A stretch of 64,000 nucleotides of DNA from Cobetia amphilecti (GTDB lineage: Bacteria > Pseudomonadota > Gammaproteobacteria > Pseudomonadales > Halomonadaceae): assembly GCF_030010415.1 (NCBI RefSeq), contig NZ_JASCSA010000001.1. One strand, given 5' to 3'. A program made the translations under genes and the position numbers. This document shows, one piece after another, positions 62,843-64,000 of the stretch. Each line of letters starts with the position of its first letter. Position 1 is the stretch's first letter. Under the pieces are notes generated by a model. That model ran no database searches. It was given only the letters and a program-made list of their open reading frames with translations, and was not told where the DNA came from.

Positions 62843-63400
62843 TCAGCCTCCCATCTTGGCGGTGCGGGTGTCATCGGCGGCATCCGGGGCCGCTTCCGTG
62901 ATGCGCTTCACTTCCTCGTCGTCCACGTTGCCGGGCTCGATGCCTCTGACCAGCTTGAGGAACTGCACCTGCAATACGCGAAAGGCCATCAAGGTGAAGG
63001 CCACGGGGAAGATGTAATAGACGTAGGCGAGCGACCAGCCGAGCGCCGGTGACTCATAGGGAAACTCGGTGAGAAGCCCGATCAGATCCAGGCTCTTGTA
63101 GGCGATGATCAGACTGAAGAGCGCCCAGATGAGGTCGACGAACAGCAGGATGGCGTTGGCCACCTTGCGCGGCAGCAGATTGATATGGGTCTGCAGCCGA
63201 TTGTGGGCACTCAGGTGAGCCGCGTGCGCAGCCCCCAGGAAGACGAACCAGACGAAGGCGTAGCGTGCCAGCTCTTCCATCCATGCCATGCCGATACCGA
63301 ACACGACACGCAATACCACTTGGGAAAACAGCAGGAGTACGAAGACCGCGAGCAGAAAGCGGCAGGCGTAATCCTCGATATTGTTCAATCTGGCCAACAT
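62843..63400 (-). CDS. dctQ: TRAP transporter small permease subunit (DctQ)
   Basis: A 185-residue membrane protein with four hydrophobic segments, the expected size for DctQ. RYAFVWFVFLGAAHAAHLSAH and LGWSLAYVYYIFPVAFTLMAFR are typical. AAGGAGG precedes ATG 63400. It helps connect DctM to the periplasmic binding protein. The gene is 135 bp after the binding-protein stop, with a hairpin between. Confidence 0.92.
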   Translation of the reverse strand: MLARLNNIEDYACRFLLAVFVLLLFSQVVLRVVFGIGMAWMEELARYAFVWFVFLGAAHAAHLSAHNRLQTHINLLPRKVANAILLFVDLIWALFSLIIAYKSLDLIGLLTEFPYESPALGWSLAYVYYIFPVAFTLMAFRVLQVQFLKLVRGIEPGNVDDEEVKRITEAAPDAADDTRTAKMGG

Positions 63401-63430
63401 GCGAGCCTCCTTCACGATGAACTGTGAGAG

Positions 63431-63456
63431 GGATACCAGCACTGTCTGGTATCCCT
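63431..63456 (-). terminator. Intercistronic hairpin between dctP and dctQ
   Basis: GGGATACCAG pairs perfectly with CTGGTATCCC around a 6-nt loop. Such stem-loops after binding-protein genes commonly keep permease levels lower. Confidence 0.6.
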
Positions 63457-63535
63457 GCTCGATAGCATTGAACGCAGCGGGGGTCGCTCAGGCGTCATTC
63501 ACGCTGACGCCGCGAGCGATCCCGCCCACTCGGGC

Positions 63536-64000
63536 TCAGTGGCCCAATGCTTTCTGCAATTCGTCGAAGGATTCCTTGCCGCCGATCTCTTCATAGAACT
63601 GCGGCCAGACTTCTTCCTTGGCAATGCTGATCCACTTGTCCTCGTCGGTCAGCTGGGCGGACTGCACCCCTTCCGCTTCCATGGCAGCACGCGCCTGAGA
63701 GGCCTCGGTCAGCTGGAATTGAAGCGCATAGAGCTGGGCTTCCAGGCCGGCGCGATCGATGATCTCGCGCTCCTCGTCAGAGAGCTTGTTGTAGGTACGC
63801 ACCCCCATGACGATCGGCTGCAGGGAGTACTGGTAGTGGACCTCGGTCAGATACTTCTGCACTTCCTGGAACTTCATCGTGTAGTTGACGATGTCCGGGT
63901 TGTCCTGGCCATCGATCACGCCCTGCTGCAGACCGGTGAAGACTTCCGGCCACGACATGCTGATCGGGCTGGCGCCCCAGGCCTGATAGGTGGCGAGCAT
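63536..64000 (-). CDS. dctP: TRAP transporter solute-binding protein (DctP), C-terminal part
   Basis: The last 154 residues of a DctP-family binding protein; the gene continues beyond the window edge. The motif SMSWPEVFTGLQQGVIDGQDNP is the diagnostic ligand-cavity stretch, and YLTEVHYQYSLQPIVMGV follows. With dctQ and dctM it forms a complete TRAP operon. The missing N-terminus would hold the arginine that binds the substrate carboxylate, so ligand cannot be judged here. Confidence 0.93.
   Translation of the reverse strand: MLATYQAWGASPISMSWPEVFTGLQQGVIDGQDNPDIVNYTMKFQEVQKYLTEVHYQYSLQPIVMGVRTYNKLSDEEREIIDRAGLEAQLYALQFQLTEASQARAAMEAEGVQSAQLTDEDKWISIAKEEVWPQFYEEIGGKESFDELQKALGH

Noticed and set aside
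1..64000. CRISPR arrays, tRNA or rRNA genes, insertion sequences, prophage
   Set aside because: No regularly spaced repeats of 25-40 bp with spacers, no cloverleaf-like sequence, and no transposase or integrase frame was found.

Overview
The window looks like chromosome of a halophilic or marine gammaproteobacterium of the Halomonadaceae (Cobetia/Halomonas type). This is an inference from the high-GC coding style, the protein flavour and the mixture of compatible-solute, siderophore and metal-resistance genes; no rRNA, tRNA, phage, transposase or CRISPR array was seen. About 57 protein genes are supported, many in short operons closed by strong hairpin terminators.

Layout. 0-4.1 kb: imelysin operon (di-heme oxidoreductase, imelysin, DUF1513). 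4.1-8.6 kb: TonB-dependent siderophore receptor and a PvdE-type exporter behind a Fur box. 8.7-12.8 kb: DNA polymerase II and a divergent PAS-GAF-GGDEF diguanylate cyclase. 12.9-15.4 kb: GlxA/AraC regulator and gamma-butyrobetaine dioxygenase with a 21-bp-spaced operator-like direct repeat. 15.5-22.5 kb: an AT-richer copper island (cytochrome c with His-rich tail, unknown periplasmic protein, copB, copA, copS, copR) flanked by 20-bp direct repeats, with one shared two-half-site motif before three of its transcription units. 22.5-27.5 kb: TSUP permease, aldehyde dehydrogenase, DUF3820 protein, an AT-rich lipoprotein gene, an SDR and a small membrane protein. 27.6-30.7 kb: arsRCHB. 30.7-34.6 kb: LysR, PutP and a DUF1989 protein. 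34.6-36.6 kb: HD-GYP protein and LysR. 37-39.3 kb: a second Fur-box TonB receptor. 39.4-42.1 kb: TetR, MDR oxidoreductase, YghU-like GST. 42.3-44.8 kb: yybP-ykoY (Mn) riboswitch with mntP, a peroxiredoxin-like protein and a DUF3455 protein. 45-48.6 kb: unknown beta-rich protein, XRE-cupin regulator, EamA exporter, TspO. 48.7-53.8 kb: a four-gene ABC importer operon of the peptide/nickel/opine class, with a Zur-like box on its promoter. 54-60.7 kb: GNAT, alpha/beta hydrolase, mini 2OG oxygenase, CpdB-like phosphatase and a NimT/NimR-type pair. 60.7-64 kb: Asp/Glu racemase and a TRAP transporter whose binding protein runs off the window end.

The common thread is metal homeostasis: iron (two receptors, exporter, imelysin operon), copper, arsenic, manganese and probably zinc each have a dedicated locus whose control site can be read in the DNA. 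The most interesting candidates are the Zur-boxed importer, the copper island with its flanking repeats and shared operator, and the C10 tract beside the Fur-controlled exporter gene.
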